Made by a program: the position numbers and the translations under genes. 43,713 nt of DNA from a virus. Each line of letters starts with the position of its first letter. The first letter of the stretch is position 1. Location of the stretch: the IMG/VR virus record IMGVR_UViG_3300047202_000021, positions 1 to 43,713 of that record. One strand, given 5' to 3'. Below the pieces are notes generated by a model, which saw nothing but the letters and a program-made list of their open reading frames with translations, was not told where the DNA came from and searched no databases. This document shows positions 14,937 to 22,545 of the stretch, piece after piece.

Positions 14937-15888
14937 ATTCAAGGTTCTCCTTGGTTAGCTTAGTAGAACATGGAAGGACTATTGTATTGTCCCCTATAAA
15001 CCCAGGTCTTGTTTCAATGCCACTTTGTAAAAGGTTCGTCTTGACTTTCTCACAAGCAACCCCAGTAGTAAGGTGATAAGCATTAGCCCAATGGACTACG
15101 AAGCTGTGGGGGGTATCCTCCTGACGGATAAACTTGTCAGAGAGATTCTCATTGTAGAACTTGGTTGCCTCACGCTTCTTGTCAATGAACTCGTCTATGC
15201 GTTCAAGTTGGGCTAGACCCATGGCAGCCTGGAGATTGGTCATGCGATAGTTGAAGCCTAGCCCCCTGTGTTTATAAGGTTCTATCATGGCTTGGTTCTT
15301 GAGTAGGCGAACCATGTCTGCTATTGACTTGAAATTGGTGCAGACCATACCCCCCTCACCCGTGGTTATCATCTTTGCGGAGTGGAAGGAGAAAGTTGAG
15401 GCGATACCATGAGCTCCGCACTTCTTCCAGCGGTGGCGAGAGCCAAGGGATTGAGCGCAGTCCTCGATGAGCTTGAAAGGGGAACGATAGAGTTGTCCAC
15501 AGTCTATGGGATTACCATACAGATGAACCCCCACGACATAGTCTGTAGTTAGCCCCTTTAGCCTGATGTTCCAGGTATCGGAGTCCCCATCAATCTCATG
15601 AACATTGGGGGTGAGAAGGACTGCCATGTTCTTCGTGGCGATGAAGGTGTCTTTAGGAACTGTAACTGTCCTATTTTGCATCCCACAGGCAAGGTAGGCA
15701 AGTTGGAGAGCGGTTGTGCCAGAGGAACAGGTTACAGCGTAATCTACCCCGATATACTTGGCGAACTTTTCCTCAAACTTGTCTATAAAATCGCCCTTAG
15801 ACCCGACCCAACCCGAATCTAACGCCTTCTTAACGTACTCTTTTTCTAAATCTCCGATGTTTGGTTCGGAGAAAGGTATTCGCTCCAT
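14902..15888 (-). CDS. DegT/DnrJ/EryC1-family sugar aminotransferase
   Basis: The 328-aa protein has family landmarks in order: the PLP phosphate loop SSGTTALQ (about 55-62), LIEDCAQSLG with Asp143 contacting the PLP ring nitrogen, and SFHSAKMITTGEGGMV with Lys172 as the Schiff-base lysine. A substrate-side RGLGFNYRMTNLQAAMGLAQ follows near 215. It is slightly shorter than typical members (360-400 aa). The family moves an amino group from glutamate to a keto nucleotide sugar, as in perosamine or desosamine synthesis. It overlaps the GT4 gene upstream and the radical-SAM gene downstream, indicating one coupled pathway. Confidence 0.9.
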   Translation of the reverse strand: MERIPFSEPNIGDLEKEYVKKALDSGWVGSKGDFIDKFEEKFAKYIGVDYAVTCSSGTTALQLAYLACGMQNRTVTVPKDTFIATKNMAVLLTPNVHEIDGDSDTWNIRLKGLTTDYVVGVHLYGNPIDCGQLYRSPFKLIEDCAQSLGSRHRWKKCGAHGIASTFSFHSAKMITTGEGGMVCTNFKSIADMVRLLKNQAMIEPYKHRGLGFNYRMTNLQAAMGLAQLERIDEFIDKKREATKFYNENLSDKFIRQEDTPHSFVVHWANAYHLTTGVACEKVKTNLLQSGIETRPGFIGDNTIVLPCSTKLTKENLEYVVREADKQAD

Positions 15889-16733
15889 TGGACTCCATAG
15901 TTATGCCAGGTTAAGTGGGTTACCGTTTGAAAGACATCAACAAATGGGAACTTCTTCTTGTGATCGAATTCATAAGCCCGTTCTATAAGCCCGACTACAT
16001 ACTCAGGTTTAGAATCCAAGGGAAAGATGTACCCGTTGAAGCCGTGGACTATGTAGTCACGTGCGTTACCCGTATCGGAGACTACGGGGATTAGGTTGGA
16101 GTGCATGGATTCAATGAGAGAGTTGGGGCCTCCACCCTCTAACTTAGAGCAGGACAAGTAGACACTACATCTATCATGGACTTCGGGATAGGATAGATAG
16201 ACTCGCTCCAGAACTTCTGTATTACTTCCAAAACCATTCTTCCACCCTTCTCCCAGGAGAATGAATTTCCTGTTCGGGAGGAGCTTTGAGACAGCATGGA
16301 TCATACCTGGGTTCTTACGCTTATCAGGATAATTTGTTCCGCAGACCAGGATAGCCCCGTCTTCTTTTCTGTCATGCGGTCTGAAGATTTCGCTGTCTCC
16401 ACACTCAGGAATGTAGACAAGTTTGGATTCGTCTACCCCTTTTGATTTGAGGAGAAGTTTATTGAACTCGTTCTCGCAGATAATCCAGGCGCATTGGTTC
16501 AGAATTGAGGCATCAATAGGAACAGACTCATGGGTGAAGAAACAGACCACTCGGCGTCCTGGCATAACGATATGAGGTAGCAGACTATAATGAGTTACAA
16601 CATAGGTATCAGCTTGAGGGATAGGGCAAGGGAAGTAGATTATGTCGCCGCCACTCACCTGTTGGATTTCCCTGGCGATACGCTCAAGGATTGTTCCACT
16701 ATTCTGCTGTGCTACTACATAAACTATACTCAT
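15846..16733 (-). CDS. Glycosyltransferase, family 4 (GT-B)
   Basis: The 295-aa product is a compact GT-B enzyme. The C-terminal donor domain shows a strand and loop AILVCGTNYPDKRKNPGM (about 127-144) and the E-x7-E element KLEGGGPNSLIESMHSNLIP (about 197-216), followed by VVSDTGNARDYI, characteristic of family 4 retaining transferases. Its N-terminal acceptor domain is short. It overlaps the preceding gene by four bases (ATGA) and the aminotransferase gene by 43. It probably transfers a sugar, perhaps the one made by the aminotransferase and radical-SAM pair. Confidence 0.85.
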   Translation of the reverse strand: MSIVYVVAQQNSGTILERIAREIQQVSGGDIIYFPCPIPQADTYVVTHYSLLPHIVMPGRRVVCFFTHESVPIDASILNQCAWIICENEFNKLLLKSKGVDESKLVYIPECGDSEIFRPHDRKEDGAILVCGTNYPDKRKNPGMIHAVSKLLPNRKFILLGEGWKNGFGSNTEVLERVYLSYPEVHDRCSVYLSCSKLEGGGPNSLIESMHSNLIPVVSDTGNARDYIVHGFNGYIFPLDSKPEYVVGLIERAYEFDHKKKFPFVDVFQTVTHLTWHNYGVQWSEYLSPNQTSEI

Positions 16734-17722
16734 ATTAAGACTCCTTTGATGTAAGCGGTTAGTCTATCCTTCATCCTTGGGTCACGAAGCCAGTAAGCGT
16801 GACGATGATAATACCAGAATACGAACTTGTAAGCTATGCGCCTAAATTCTTCCTTGTATGAGTATAACGCAGTGCGAGCCTCATCAAGTCTCCTGATGTC
16901 AGCGTTGAATGTGGCTCTACTATAATCACAAGCACCGAAGGTGGCGACAGGTTTTCCATGTATAAGAGCCTCGAATCCGGTTCCAGAATTGATAACAAAC
17001 AAGCCACTGCTTCGTTTGATGAGTTCATGAATATTTCCTTTCACTTTGTGGACATATCGGCTTCCTGCAATGGCATCATCAATGGATTGGTGGAGGTCTA
17101 TATCACCCGTGTTGTGAGGGTGCATCTTGAAGCAGACATGATATTTGTTCTCGACAGCCCAGGCTTGGATTGAGTCGATGAAGTAGCGGACAGTAACTGG
17201 GCTATGCCACTTGATTGTGTAGTCACGGGGGATTTGGACAGGGACTAGGATAAAGTTGTCAGGGGTCTTGTCTGTAATCTCATCCTGTACGCACTTAGAA
17301 AGACCAGAGGCATGCAACTTATCCGACATCTCCTCGCAGAATTGAATGGAGTCTACCTCATCCTCATGGGGAAAGAATTGGATACAGTCTTTGATTCCGC
17401 TATGGTCTTCACCCCAACCAGTGGTGTCCACTGTATACAACTCTCTTAAATGCATATTCATCCAAAACAAGTCACCTTCTGGCTTATCTTTTTTAGTTTT
17501 ATGAACATAAATTTTTCTATCTACGCCTATAGGACTAACATCATCTGGTAAAAGAGGATTTTCTTTTTGAATTAATAGTTGATGGCCTAAATCTTTTAAA
17601 ATTTCAATAAATAAATTCTGAAATTCAATCCAATCTGGATTTCCTCGCTTCTGACCATTCGGTAATTTCGCTCCAGTTTTTGAATTAATATCATCAGAAA
17701 AACTTCTAAATAATATTCGCAA
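16730..17722 (-). CDS. KpsC/KpsS-like glycosyltransferase (capsule synthesis family)
   Basis: The C-terminal half shows features of the Capsule_synth family (beta-Kdo-type transferases): FILVPVQIPRDYTI (about 157-170), VCFKMHPHN (about 196-204) and SSGLFVINSGTGFEALIHGK (about 235-254). The last two match the KxHP and S-x-G-x-EAL..GkPV patterns. The start is TTG at 17722, inside the end of HNH gene 2, after AGGAG. The N-terminus MRILFRSFSDDI mirrors that of HNH gene 2. The first roughly 260 bases are AT-rich unlike the rest, suggesting replacement during endonuclease insertion. Confidence 0.75.
   Translation of the reverse strand: MRILFRSFSDDINSKTGAKLPNGQKRGNPDWIEFQNLFIEILKDLGHQLLIQKENPLLPDDVSPIGVDRKIYVHKTKKDKPEGDLFWMNMHLRELYTVDTTGWGEDHSGIKDCIQFFPHEDEVDSIQFCEEMSDKLHASGLSKCVQDEITDKTPDNFILVPVQIPRDYTIKWHSPVTVRYFIDSIQAWAVENKYHVCFKMHPHNTGDIDLHQSIDDAIAGSRYVHKVKGNIHELIKRSSGLFVINSGTGFEALIHGKPVATFGACDYSRATFNADIRRLDEARTALYSYKEEFRRIAYKFVFWYYHRHAYWLRDPRMKDRLTAYIKGVLI
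17460..17722. other. AT-rich tract at the 5' end of the KpsC/S-like gene
   Basis: About 260 bases at the start of the glycosyltransferase gene are markedly AT-rich compared with the remaining 730 bases. They directly adjoin AT-rich HNH gene 2. This fits a co-converted flank brought in with the endonuclease gene. The boundary near 17460 is by eye. Confidence 0.5.
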
Positions 17723-18224
17723 CTTTTTTTCTCCTATAATCTTTCATATAATTTCTGTGATATTCTCTAACCTTTTCTCCATTTAAAATTCTGTTTTTGA
17801 TAGAAAACTCTCTGCTTATTTTTCTTTTACAAATTAAACATTTTCTTGAACCATTGTTCTGAATTTTAGTGTTCTCATTCGTAAACTCATGACCATTAAC
17901 ACATGTTTTTTTTCTAAAATTTATTCCAGAAAATCCATTTCCGCGACGAAGATTTTCTGCCATAGAAACAGCTTCTAAATGAATTGGATTTACACATCTT
18001 CTATTCCGACACAAATGGTCAATTGTTAAACCATCTGGAATCTTCTTAACATTAATTTCATAAGATACTCTATGGGCATAACAGCATTTTCTTTTAATCA
18101 TAAAATGCCCATATCCATTTCTTTTGATTGCGCCTTTCCAAATCCAACATTTATCTGTTTTCTCAACCTTAGACCAGAATCTATCTTCAATCTTATCATT
18201 AAATGTTCTAAGAAATATCCTCAT
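17706..18224 (-). CDS. HNH homing endonuclease 2, fused to a captured gene start
   Basis: The 172-aa protein has a zinc-finger HNH layout: CWIWKGAIKRNGYGHFMI (about 27-44), AHRVSYEI, then the catalytic TIDHLCRNRRCVNPIHLEAV (about 67-86), where DHLCRNRxCxNPxHLE is the HNH_3 signature. C-terminal Cys pairs (CVNGH and CLICK) form a further knuckle. Its first 12 residues (MRIFLRTFNDKI) closely resemble the start of the glycosyltransferase just downstream (MRILFRSFSDDI). The ATG overlaps the upstream methyltransferase stop (ATGA). The ORF apparently took over the native glycosyltransferase start. Confidence 0.88.
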   Translation of the reverse strand: MRIFLRTFNDKIEDRFWSKVEKTDKCWIWKGAIKRNGYGHFMIKRKCCYAHRVSYEINVKKIPDGLTIDHLCRNRRCVNPIHLEAVSMAENLRRGNGFSGINFRKKTCVNGHEFTNENTKIQNNGSRKCLICKRKISREFSIKNRILNGEKVREYHRNYMKDYRRKKVANII

Positions 18225-18805
18225 AGTTTCCTACTTGCTACATACCATTGGTTATTGTAATCACTGGTGGTTCCCCCGAACGCAATCAACTCCTGATAGG
18301 GCTTGAGAAGTTCCGCAACAAACTCTTTCCCATATACAGTTCTCATGGAACCTTCTGAGCCGATGTTGGGAGGGAACAGGAACCAGGATGTCCATAGGAG
18401 TCCCCCCGGTTTCAATATCCTCCATATCTCACTCATGTAGTGAGTGGCAACTTTCTCAGAATCAAGATGGGTAAAGAGGGAGTGGCAGATTATTGAGTCC
18501 GCATGGGAATTGCCTGTGGACAGCACAACATCCTCTGGAAGAATCTTTCCACCCTTATTGTAGACAGAGTTAAACACATCGAGATATTTGAACACGAAGT
18601 TTTCCGGAAGCTGGAACTTTCCACAGGTGTCAATGCAAGCTCGCCTAACATCAAGTCCTAAATAGTTAATGTTCCTCCCATGACCATAGCACCAGAGGGC
18701 TTCAAAGCCCGTCCCACAACCCAGGTCTACTACATTGAATCCCTCTTGAAAGAATCCTAAGCTGTCGAGAAGCTCAGGTGTATCCTTATCTACCTCTTTA
18801 TGCAT
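18221..18805 (-). CDS. Class I SAM-dependent methyltransferase B
   Basis: The 194-aa enzyme has motif I NVVDLGCGTGFEALW (about 25-39), a post-I acidic strand YLGLDV, and later IWRILKPGGLLWTSWF, the typical motif III region of small-molecule methyltransferases. It overlaps the gene upstream by 16 bases and HNH gene 2 by four. The position in a glycan cassette suggests O- or N-methylation of a sugar, but the substrate cannot be read from the sequence. Confidence 0.82.
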   Translation of the reverse strand: MHKEVDKDTPELLDSLGFFQEGFNVVDLGCGTGFEALWCYGHGRNINYLGLDVRRACIDTCGKFQLPENFVFKYLDVFNSVYNKGGKILPEDVVLSTGNSHADSIICHSLFTHLDSEKVATHYMSEIWRILKPGGLLWTSWFLFPPNIGSEGSMRTVYGKEFVAELLKPYQELIAFGGTTSDYNNQWYVASRKL

Positions 18806-19386
18806 ATGAGTATCAGATATTGACCCTCTGACCCTTCTTTTATGGAAACATTACATCTATCAGGTTGGGAATAGACCTTCTTAATGGTCAACTCATTCTG
18901 AAAAAGCAGGTTATCCAACTCCCCTATTGTGAAGTGCTTGACATGTTCGGGATAAAGTTGCTTATCAAAGGGCATGAGTAAGTTGTTGGGGGTGGATAGG
19001 ATTAGGTTTCCATCGGCAGAAAGGGATTGAGAGAGTTTCATCAAGAGTTTGTTGGGGTTCTCAACATGCTCAATGGCTTCAAAGCAAGTGATAAGGTCGT
19101 AGAAACTTGGGATGAGGGATATATTCTCGAAGGACTCGCAGACATAGTTGATGCGTGGGTCATAGTAATTTGCCTTAGCAATTTCTATAGCCTCTCCTGA
19201 GCGGTCAAATGCGTCAATCCTTGAGGGTTCGGATGATAAGGACATGAGATAGGAGCCGTATCCTACTCCGCAACAAGCATCGAGGATGTTGTAGCCAGAC
19301 TCAATGAATCCAGAGGCGAACATGTAGCGGATTCGATGAGACAAGTTTATGGCTTGGAGAACCTTTCCCGTTTGACGCTCACTCAC
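18790..19386 (-). CDS. Class I SAM-dependent methyltransferase A
   Basis: The 198-aa product carries motif I NILDACCGVGYGSYL (about 34-48), the acidic IDAFDRSGEAIEIAKANY stretch, motif II DLITCFEAIEHVENP and motif III LSADGNLILSTPNN. This is the UbiE/Ubie-like 'methyltransferase 11' pattern. It begins within the end of the terminase gene (four-base overlap), so it is co-transcribed with packaging genes. A sugar or capping methylation role is inferred from the neighbours. Confidence 0.85.
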   Translation of the reverse strand: MSERQTGKVLQAINLSHRIRYMFASGFIESGYNILDACCGVGYGSYLMSLSSEPSRIDAFDRSGEAIEIAKANYYDPRINYVCESFENISLIPSFYDLITCFEAIEHVENPNKLLMKLSQSLSADGNLILSTPNNLLMPFDKQLYPEHVKHFTIGELDNLLFQNELTIKKVYSQPDRCNVSIKEGSEGQYLILICIKR

Positions 19387-20966
19387 CAGAGGGACTCCTT
19401 ATAAGGAATCTCATTCTTACGGACATGAGGGGAACTCTTTTTGTTGAGGACAAGTTTGTTGATGAGAACCTCAAGCATGTCATCATCCTTCCTGACACCC
19501 ATTTTGGATGCCTTAATCATTGATGTACGCAGGCAGAAGCTCTGTACATCACACAGATCATCCTTATCACATTTGGGGAACATCCACATTTCTCTCCTAA
19601 GCACATCTACCATGTCATACTCTCTATTGTGATACTTTGAGAAATACTTGTAACGGCGGGGCCAATGGACTTTCCCCTGCTCATAGAGGTATTGGAGCCC
19701 ACGAATCCTGTCCTCCTTAGACTGCTTGCTCGCCTTGATTTCATTGACGCTGATAGACCAGTCGGCTTGGCTACCCATCTCCTTGATAGACTTCACATCA
19801 GAGGATTGGAAGCCGACTGATTCGTAGTTGACCCTGTGAATCTCATTCTGTTGCAGAATCTTAAGGACAAGTTTGGCTCTCTGGTCAAGGGTTAACTTAT
19901 CCCTTATGATGTCTATGAGCCACCAATCGCCCACATCATCAATTCCAATGGTCATGAGAGCGGTGTAATCCGACTCCTTCCTCTGCTTGTTCGCTGGGTC
20001 AACAAAGACCCCGACTTTTAGATTGCCAGGCAACTTGTCATAGTAGAACCCAGGCATCTTCCAATACTCAGGGCGGAATGTTTGGTCTTCCTCAGGAACA
20101 GGATTCATCTCGAATTGACTGGAGAACTGGAAACTTGTCATGCTGGGGTGATTCTTAATCGCCTCAATCCCCTTTGTGGTGTAACGCTCAGGAACCATGG
20201 GGATATGCTCCTTGTCCCACACGGGCAGGATGAACTTGGTGATTTGGTCTGAGTCACGGAGAGAACTGTAGAGGTCAGCGAAGTGGTAGCAAGTGCCTGA
20301 GTAGTCAGCCACTCCCCACTCAGGCTGGTCAAAGAGAAAGGTGAGGAGAGCGTTGAACTCCTCCGTCTTCTCCAGCATGGATTCATTTGTTACAGATTCT
20401 CTGGTAACAATGTCGTCAATCTTCAGGTAGTTGTAGTGGCGACCTGTGACATCAGTGGTGTTCCCCGCTATCTCAATGGTTGCCTCAGGATAGATGGCGT
20501 TAGAGGAACGATTGGGTAACGTCACCTGCTCCGATGTCCCCCACTCAAGTTGCCCCGCCTGATTCGGCTTGGGGCAGTATTCGGGGAACAGCGCACGAAA
20601 TCGCTCGTTGCGCATGAAGTGGTCTTTGATTGATGAGAGAAACTTCTGCGACCCCCCTTCCTTCTTATGCGAGGCAATAAGAATGCGGATGTCGGGCCAT
20701 ATGAGCATGAGCTGAATCGTATGAGCAATGGTGATGATGGTGGACTTGAACGCCCCACGGAATAGCAGGAAGAGTCTGGTGCGTGCCTCTGGAACAAATT
20801 GCAAAACCTTTTCCGAAGTCCCAGGCACATCCATGTGTCTCAGCTTGTTAATAGAATCAATGTTAGGAAGGGTGAAATTTTCTATGAAATTTTGTTTAGG
20901 GGTTAGCGCCCTCACACCCTCCCCCCCCCCACCCCCCGACTGACTTTTGACTCTCATAACTCCCAC
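19383..20966 (-). CDS. terL: Terminase large subunit, ATPase and nuclease part
   Basis: The 527-aa frame contains Walker A FRGAFKST (about 69-76), Walker B LKIDDIV (about 181-187) and an RNase H-like nuclease domain opening VGVFVDPANKQRKESDY (Asp near 323), as in phage packaging motors. The frame opens at a GTG at 20966 in a low-complexity Gly run and lacks the usual N-terminal segment. That segment (CKSDLFYLANSILNY) is in the upstream ORF, in a different frame. The two frames would fuse if the ten-G run at 20921-20930 were nine. This may be a homopolymer error, natural phase variation or programmed slippage. Confidence 0.9.
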   Translation of the reverse strand: MGVMRVKSQSGGGGGEGVRALTPKQNFIENFTLPNIDSINKLRHMDVPGTSEKVLQFVPEARTRLFLLFRGAFKSTIITIAHTIQLMLIWPDIRILIASHKKEGGSQKFLSSIKDHFMRNERFRALFPEYCPKPNQAGQLEWGTSEQVTLPNRSSNAIYPEATIEIAGNTTDVTGRHYNYLKIDDIVTRESVTNESMLEKTEEFNALLTFLFDQPEWGVADYSGTCYHFADLYSSLRDSDQITKFILPVWDKEHIPMVPERYTTKGIEAIKNHPSMTSFQFSSQFEMNPVPEEDQTFRPEYWKMPGFYYDKLPGNLKVGVFVDPANKQRKESDYTALMTIGIDDVGDWWLIDIIRDKLTLDQRAKLVLKILQQNEIHRVNYESVGFQSSDVKSIKEMGSQADWSISVNEIKASKQSKEDRIRGLQYLYEQGKVHWPRRYKYFSKYHNREYDMVDVLRREMWMFPKCDKDDLCDVQSFCLRTSMIKASKMGVRKDDDMLEVLINKLVLNKKSSPHVRKNEIPYKESLW

Positions 20967-21252
20967 TACTGCCTATACTTGGGTCTATTAACGTACTCTT
21001 AGGACTATTAACAGATGCCCTACTTGCTAACCGTTCTATTAACGGATTAACAGACTGTGTTAGTAGACACAATGCTCGGTGTATGTCGTTGTCAATGTCA
21101 TGGTAGTTAAGTATACTGTTAGCTAGGTAGAAGAGGTCAGACTTGCAACGTTCCCTTTCAATAGTGTTTACAAGTAGCTGTAGTTCAACATCGTTGATGA
21201 TATGATCTTGATGAGCCTGCTGTATGAGTTCAGGACTTATGGTCTGTATCAT
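20896..21252 (-). CDS. N-terminal part of terminase large subunit, frameshifted
   Basis: The 118-aa ORF contains CKSDLFYLANSILNYHDIDN and HRALCLL (about residues 36-64). This matches the first helices of phage large terminases, where a CxxDLxFLxxxILGY...HxxLC element precedes Walker A. It ends in a Ser/Gly-rich linker at the ten-G run. Losing one G gives WGG-EGVRALTPKQN and continues into the main terL frame. It is less likely to be a small terminase. The start overlaps the preceding gene (21230-21505). Confidence 0.65.
   Translation of the reverse strand: MIQTISPELIQQAHQDHIINDVELQLLVNTIERERCKSDLFYLANSILNYHDIDNDIHRALCLLTQSVNPLIERLASRASVNSPKSTLIDPSIGSSGSYESQKSVGGWGGGGCEGANP
20921..20930. repeat. 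Ten-base homopolymer (G on the coding strand) at the terL frame break
   Basis: The plus strand has C x10 here, then A, then C x6. The coding strand therefore reads six G, T, ten G. It sits exactly where the two terminase frames meet. Nine G gives one continuous ORF; eleven gives an early stop. Confidence 0.9.
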
Positions 21253-21505
21253 TAGGTAGATAGTGCTGAGTTATTCGTTGATAGAGTTGTTCAATCTGTT
21301 GCTGATTTAGTGTATGTTCAATCTGTAATTCGATTCTTTCCCCGACTTTTTTTGCCAAATATCTCGAGGCATATTCCACTTTCTTTTCATCTGAAATAGA
21401 AGGATCATCAAAAAATCTTAACTGAATCACAAGACTTTTTTTGATTAGTTCCTCAAAATCAATATGGTCTAATCTAGCGAAATTTCCTGAACCATGACCG
21501 CCCAT
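21230..21505 (-). CDS. Putative terminase small subunit (91 aa)
   Basis: The protein starts MGGHGSGNFARLDHIDFEEL and is helical, with a Gln-rich amphipathic end (about 65-82). It is the first gene of the late operon, directly upstream of the terminase large subunit and downstream of a promoter at 21538-21566. Position and small helical character fit a DNA-recognition subunit of terminase. No clear HTH motif is visible, so this is inferred mainly from order. Confidence 0.5.
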   Translation of the reverse strand: MGGHGSGNFARLDHIDFEELIKKSLVIQLRFFDDPSISDEKKVEYASRYLAKKVGERIELQIEHTLNQQQIEQLYQRITQHYLPNDTDHKS

Positions 21506-21537
21506 TTTTTCAATCCTTTATGTAGTTGATAGGGTTA

Positions 21538-21566
21538 ATGTTATGGAATAGATTTTTGAGAGTCAA
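21538..21566 (-). promoter_or_regulatory. Late-operon promoter
   Basis: On the minus strand TTGACT (21566-21561) and TAACAT (21543-21538) are 17 bases apart. They lie about 35 bases upstream of the first late gene at 21505. The -10 box is weak (four of six), which could mean dependence on an activator. It is the only promoter-like site I see ahead of the terminase genes. Confidence 0.5.
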
Positions 21567-21640
21567 GCACTATTTTAATAAATTGAGATTTAATCATATT
21601 GTTATGATGATTAGTAATGTATTGTTAGTAGAATAATATC

Positions 21641-21681
21641 TACATAATAATGTTGACATGAGATACATTATATTGTAGACT
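21641..21681 (+). promoter_or_regulatory. Early promoter with inverted-repeat operator
   Basis: TTGACA (21653-21658) and TAGACT (21676-21681) are separated by 17 bases. Two 13-base arms (21641-21653 and 21665-21677) form an inverted repeat matching at 11 of 13 positions. One arm touches the -35 box and the other overlaps the -10 box. This is a classic operator layout for a dimeric repressor over the first early promoter. The rest of the 21506-21712 gap is AT-rich with no ORF. Confidence 0.6.
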
Positions 21682-21712
21682 ATGAGCATGGATAGAGTGA
21701 ATATGAGAGGGG

Positions 21713-21916
21713 GTGATTAGATTGAAAACTCTGCACGAACGGCTAAGAGAGATTATGAAACCAGGACAGGGATACACTTGGGGAATGATAATGAAATCTC
21801 TTGGAGGAAACTCTAGCATGACAGAGAGATTAATAACCGACGCAAACGTGTGCGGATATATTCAGGAAATAAAACCTATTGATGGGATTAATAGGTCTTT
21901 TAGGATTAACCAATAA
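21713..21916 (+). CDS. Small winged-helix-like early protein (up to 67 aa)
   Basis: This is the first early gene. It could start with GTG at 21713 or TTG at 21722; the purine-rich GAGAGGGGG lies better placed for the TTG. The product has a helical start (LKTLHERLREIMK), a middle like a short HTH (GYTWGMIMKSLGGNSSMTER) and a beta hairpin near the end (CGYIQEIKPIDGINRSFRI). A DNA-binding regulator is plausible but not shown. Confidence 0.55.
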   Translation: MIRLKTLHERLREIMKPGQGYTWGMIMKSLGGNSSMTERLITDANVCGYIQEIKPIDGINRSFRINQ

Positions 21917-21940
21917 ACCAACACCAATAAGGAGGGGAGC

Positions 21941-22243
21941 ATGACAAATAACCTAGAGAAAATAAAACGGGTGAAGTATGTTCTGGAATCGCTTGCACCA
22001 ATATCAAGGCGATTGAATGCGATTGATTGCCGGTCTTGTAATGGATATGCTGATACGGATTGGGGCAGAGCACAAGAAAAACGAGACAATGGTAAAGAGG
22101 TAAGACTTGAAAAAGAAGGCCGAGAGCTAGCACAGTCAATCGGTCTTAAATTCTATCATCAGACAGACCCTAGGGGATGTTCGGTCTATTTGATTGATAG
22201 CACGATGAATGATAGCAATTATTCAAGTGGGATTGCTATTTAA
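21941..22243 (+). CDS. Conserved-looking early hypothetical protein (100 aa)
   Basis: The gene starts at 21941 after AAGGAGGGG. The N-terminal half is a charged helix with DCRSCNG, and the C-terminal half reads LKFYHQTDPRGCSVYLIDST followed by NYSSGIAI. That last element is a type of small-phage protein often seen in early regions, of unknown function. There is no enzyme motif. Confidence 0.65.
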   Translation: MTNNLEKIKRVKYVLESLAPISRRLNAIDCRSCNGYADTDWGRAQEKRDNGKEVRLEKEGRELAQSIGLKFYHQTDPRGCSVYLIDSTMNDSNYSSGIAI

Positions 22244-22281
22244 GGGAAGAATGGCGGGAAGGTGAAATAAAGGGGGATAAT

Positions 22282-22479
22282 ATGAGAACATACGCATTTT
22301 TGACAAGTAAGTCTTGGAGAGTAGAGGCAACAGCTCCAACAGCTCGAAAGGCGTTTACCGTTGCAAAGGACAAGCTGGATAATGAGGACACGGGCTTTTA
22401 TGGGTCGATTACAAAGTCATATATCACATATGACAAAGACGGCCTGGCCAGCTTGTCATCATGGAGGAAGTTAAGATAA
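22282..22479 (+). CDS. Early hypothetical protein (65 aa)
   Basis: A small alpha/beta protein beginning MRTYAFLTSKSWRVEATAPT, preceded by AGGGGG. The strand-strand-helix order (TYAFLTS, WRVEATAPTARKAFTVAK) resembles tiny early-region proteins but matches no family I can name. Confidence 0.55.
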   Translation: MRTYAFLTSKSWRVEATAPTARKAFTVAKDKLDNEDTGFYGSITKSYITYDKDGLASLSSWRKLR

Positions 22480-22545
22480 GTAAACGGAATACGAAAAGGC
22501 GAGAGGATAAAGGGATAATAAGAGAGAGTATAACAGGGAGGTCTT

